A stretch of 64,000 nt of DNA from assembly GCA_028752905.1 (NCBI GenBank), contig JAQNBH010000014.1:28392668-28456667 (forward strand), given 5' to 3'. The notes beneath the pieces are model-generated. The model did no database searches, was not told where the DNA came from, and was given only the letters and a program-made list of their open reading frames with translations. Shown piece after piece: positions 61,525 to 64,000 of the stretch. Source of the stretch: Cladorhizidae sp. MBARI D1340-BT2. Taxonomy: Eukaryota; Porifera; Demospongiae; Poecilosclerida; Cladorhizidae. Position numbers and translations under genes: made by a program. How positions within the stretch are numbered: the stretch's first letter is position 1; each line of letters opens with the position of its first letter.

Positions 61525-62512
61525 CCTCTACCAGCATGCAGGGGCTAGAGTAAGCTCTACCAGCATTCAGGAGCTAGAGTAGGCTCTACCAGCATGCAGG
61601 AGCTAGAGTAAGCTCTACCAGCATGCAGGAGCTAGAGTATAAGCTCTACCAGCATGCAGGAGCTATAGTAAGCTCTACCAGCATGCAGGAGCTAGAGTAA
61701 GCTCTACCAGCATGCAGGAGCTAGAGTAAGCTCTACCAGCATGCAGGAGCTAGAGTAAGCTCTACCAGCATGCAGGAGCTAGAGTAAGCTCTACAGCATG
61801 CAGGAGCTAGAGTAAGCTCTACCAGCATGCAGGGAGCTCTTCCAGCTAGAGTAAGCTATACCAGCATGCAGGAGCTAGAGTAAGCTCTACGAGCATGCAG
61901 GAGCTAGAGCCAGCATGCAGGAGCTAGAGCAAGCTCTACCAGCATGCAGGAGCTAGAGTAAGTTCTACCAGCATGCAGGAGCTAGAGTAAGCTCTACCAG
62001 CATGCATGAGCTAGAGTAAACTCTACCAGCATGCAGGAGCTAGAGTAAGCTCTACCAGCATGCAGGAGCTAGAGTAAGCTCTACCAGCATGCAGGAGCTA
62101 GAGTATAAGCTCTACCAGCATGTAAACTCTACCATCATGCAGGAGCTAGAGTAAGCTCTACCAGCATGCAGGAGCTAGAGCAAGCTCTACCAGCATGCAG
62201 GAGCTAGAGCAAGCTCTACCAGCATGCAGGAGCTAGAGCAAGCTCTACCAGCATGCAGGAGCTAGAGCAAGCTCTACCAGCATGCAGGAGCTAGAGTAAG
62301 CTCTACCAGCATGCAGGAGCTAGAGTAAGCTCTACCAGCATGCAGGAGCTAGAGCAAGCTCTACCAGCATGCAGGAGCTAGAGCAAGCTCTACCAGCATG
62401 CATGAGCTAGAGCAAGCTCTACCAGCATGCAGGAGCTAGAGTAAGCTCTACCAGCATGCAGGAGCTAGAGTAAGCTCTACCAGCATGCAGGAGCTAGAGT
62501 AAGCTCAACAGA
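61525..62512. repeat. 29-bp minisatellite, about 33 copies (first duplicate)
   Basis: Unit CTCTACCAGCATGCAGGAGC plus TAGAGTAAG, centred on the palindrome GCATGC. Distinct variants (GAGTATAAG, GAGCAAG, GCATGCATGAG) are spaced irregularly and serve as markers. Confidence 0.97.
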
Positions 62513-63123
62513 AGACTTGGCAAAGAGCTTCATCTCACCACACAATGCATTGGTCTACTCTACATTCGAGGTAGCTCCATGTATTAGGCATTCCTATTAA
62601 TAGAACTGTAGAAAGAGCGGTAAATTGTGTAGAAAAATCAATACCTACAGAGTCTTTTGTATTTAAGTCTGAAGGCGACCAGCATGCTAGCCCTTAGGAA
62701 CGGTTCCGGTACCCGTGGTGAAGAATCCATCTCGTGTGTCAATCTCCCAGGATATATTCCTAGTGAGCACAACAGCACTTCCTGGGAGGTTCTAGGAAGT
62801 ACTGGACTTCTGTGGCTGGATCATGCCGATTTCCCTTCAACTACAATCCAAGTATTCCGGCGAATCGTCTTTTTCCACACTACTCTCTCCAGTTTCCAAG
62901 AATGACCACTATGTGGCAAATGGATGGCTTCCTTGCATAGGTTTCCCAGGGTTGCACATGTGTGCCTATGTGCTAGTTTAATGTCTCACTTGGCAATTCC
63001 AATATTTGCTCATGTATTTGTCACACTGGAGTATAAGTCACTCCCTCCCCAATAAATTAGCCATCATTACAAAAAAATTATGATCGTCACAGCGTAAGTC
63101 ACACAATAAATGCAGCCTATATA

Positions 63124-64000
63124 CCTCTACCAGCATGCAGGGGCTAGAGTAAGCTCTACCAGCATTCAGGAGCTAGAGTAGGCTCTACCAGCATGCAGGA
63201 GCTAGAGTAAGCTCTACCAGCATGCAGGAGCTAGAGTATAAGCTCTACCAGCATGCAGGAGCTATAGTAAGCTCTACCAGCATGCAGGAGCTAGAGTAAG
63301 CTCTACCAGCATGCAGGAGCTAGAGTAAGCTCTACCAGCATGCAGGAGCTAGAGTAAGCTCTACCAGCATGCAGGAGCTAGAGTAAGCTCTACAGCATGC
63401 AGGAGCTAGAGTAAGCTCTACCAGCATGCAGGGAGCTCTTCCAGCTAGAGTAAGCTATACCAGCATGCAGGAGCTAGAGTAAGCTCTACGAGCATGCAGG
63501 AGCTAGAGCCAGCATGCAGGAGCTAGAGCAAGCTCTACCAGCATGCAGGAGCTAGAGTAAGTTCTACCAGCATGCAGGAGCTAGAGTAAGCTCTACCAGC
63601 ATGCATGAGCTAGAGTAAACTCTACCAGCATGCAGGAGCTAGAGTAAGCTCTACCAGCATGCAGGAGCTAGAGTAAGCTCTACCAGCATGCAGGAGCTAG
63701 AGTATAAGCTCTACCAGCATGTAAACTCTACCATCATGCAGGAGCTAGAGTAAGCTCTACCAGCATGCAGGAGCTAGAGCAAGCTCTACCAGCATGCAGG
63801 AGCTAGAGCAAGCTCTACCAGCATGCAGGAGCTAGAGCAAGCTCTACCAGCATGCAGGAGCTAGAGCAAGCTCTACCAGCATGCAGGAGCTAGAGTAAGC
63901 TCTACCAGCATGCAGGAGCTAGAGTAAGCTCTACCAGCATGCAGGAGCTAGAGCAAGCTCTACCAGCATGCAGGAGCTAGAGCAAGCTCTACCAGCATGC
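63124..64000. repeat. 29-bp minisatellite (second duplicate, runs off the window)
   Basis: Same unit and same order of variants as the array at 61525, displaced by 1599 bp. It is truncated by the window end. Confidence 0.97.

Larger units (their letters stand above)
61088..64000. repeat. Tandem duplication with 1599-bp period
   Basis: The sequence from 61088 (CTAGCCCTTAGGAACGG) recurs from 62687, offset 1599 bp. Wherever compared, including odd minisatellite variants, the two copies are identical. The second copy is cut by the window end. Each copy contains about 430 bp of unique sequence with an open frame (NGSGTRGEESISCVNL...) followed by a 29-bp minisatellite. The open frame is not recognised. 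Confidence 0.93.

Overview
The window is eukaryotic and almost certainly from an invertebrate animal. Genes are split by GT-AG introns, there is no operon-like packing, the base composition is AT-rich, and several families of metazoan-type transposons (CR1/Jockey-like LINEs, Ty3/Gypsy, Penelope-like, pogo/Tigger, TTAA-type MITEs) are present as fossils. An early-branching animal such as a sponge or cnidarian would fit, but nothing here fixes the species. The most striking general property is the density of tandem arrays: about twenty minisatellites with units of 18 to about 130 bp, plus several microsatellites.

Region 1 (1-3054) is two minisatellites and unremarkable sequence. Region 2 (3055-38672, plus strand) is one large gene that I could assemble from 17 exons. 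All 16 introns are GT-AG and all splice phases agree, giving an open reading frame of 1008 codons plus a stop. It encodes a dynamin-superfamily GTPase: the P-loop GQYNAGKST is in the first visible exon, DNPG in exon 4 and NKMD in exon 5. A long, mostly helical stalk-like region follows, then a 17-residue tandem repeat domain coded by an in-frame 51-bp minisatellite, then a helical C-terminus. The start codon lies in an exon upstream that I could not identify. Many of its introns carry their own private minisatellite. In two cases (introns 7 and 8) the array contains copies of the downstream 3' splice site together with the first bases of the next exon.

Region 3 (about 38.7-51.3 kb) is a transposon graveyard: a non-LTR RT C-terminal fragment, a CR1/Jockey-like LINE, a Ty3/Gypsy gag-protease-integrase fossil without recognisable RT, a second LINE with a YTDD box, and a Penelope-like RT fragment on the minus strand. 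Two older transposons sit inside the GTPase gene: a pogo/Tigger transposase fossil at 34.6-35.9 kb and MITEs at 8.2, 14.0 and 21.6 kb.

Region 4 (about 52-58 kb) probably holds the start of a second plus-strand gene. Its first coding exon at 52206 and second at 57286 join in phase and read like the first strands of a PH domain. Inside its first intron are a possible small two-exon minus-strand gene and a long fold-back element. Region 5 (58.2-64 kb) is non-coding as far as I can see. It ends in a 1599-bp tandem duplication, each copy containing a 29-bp minisatellite, and the second copy runs off the window.
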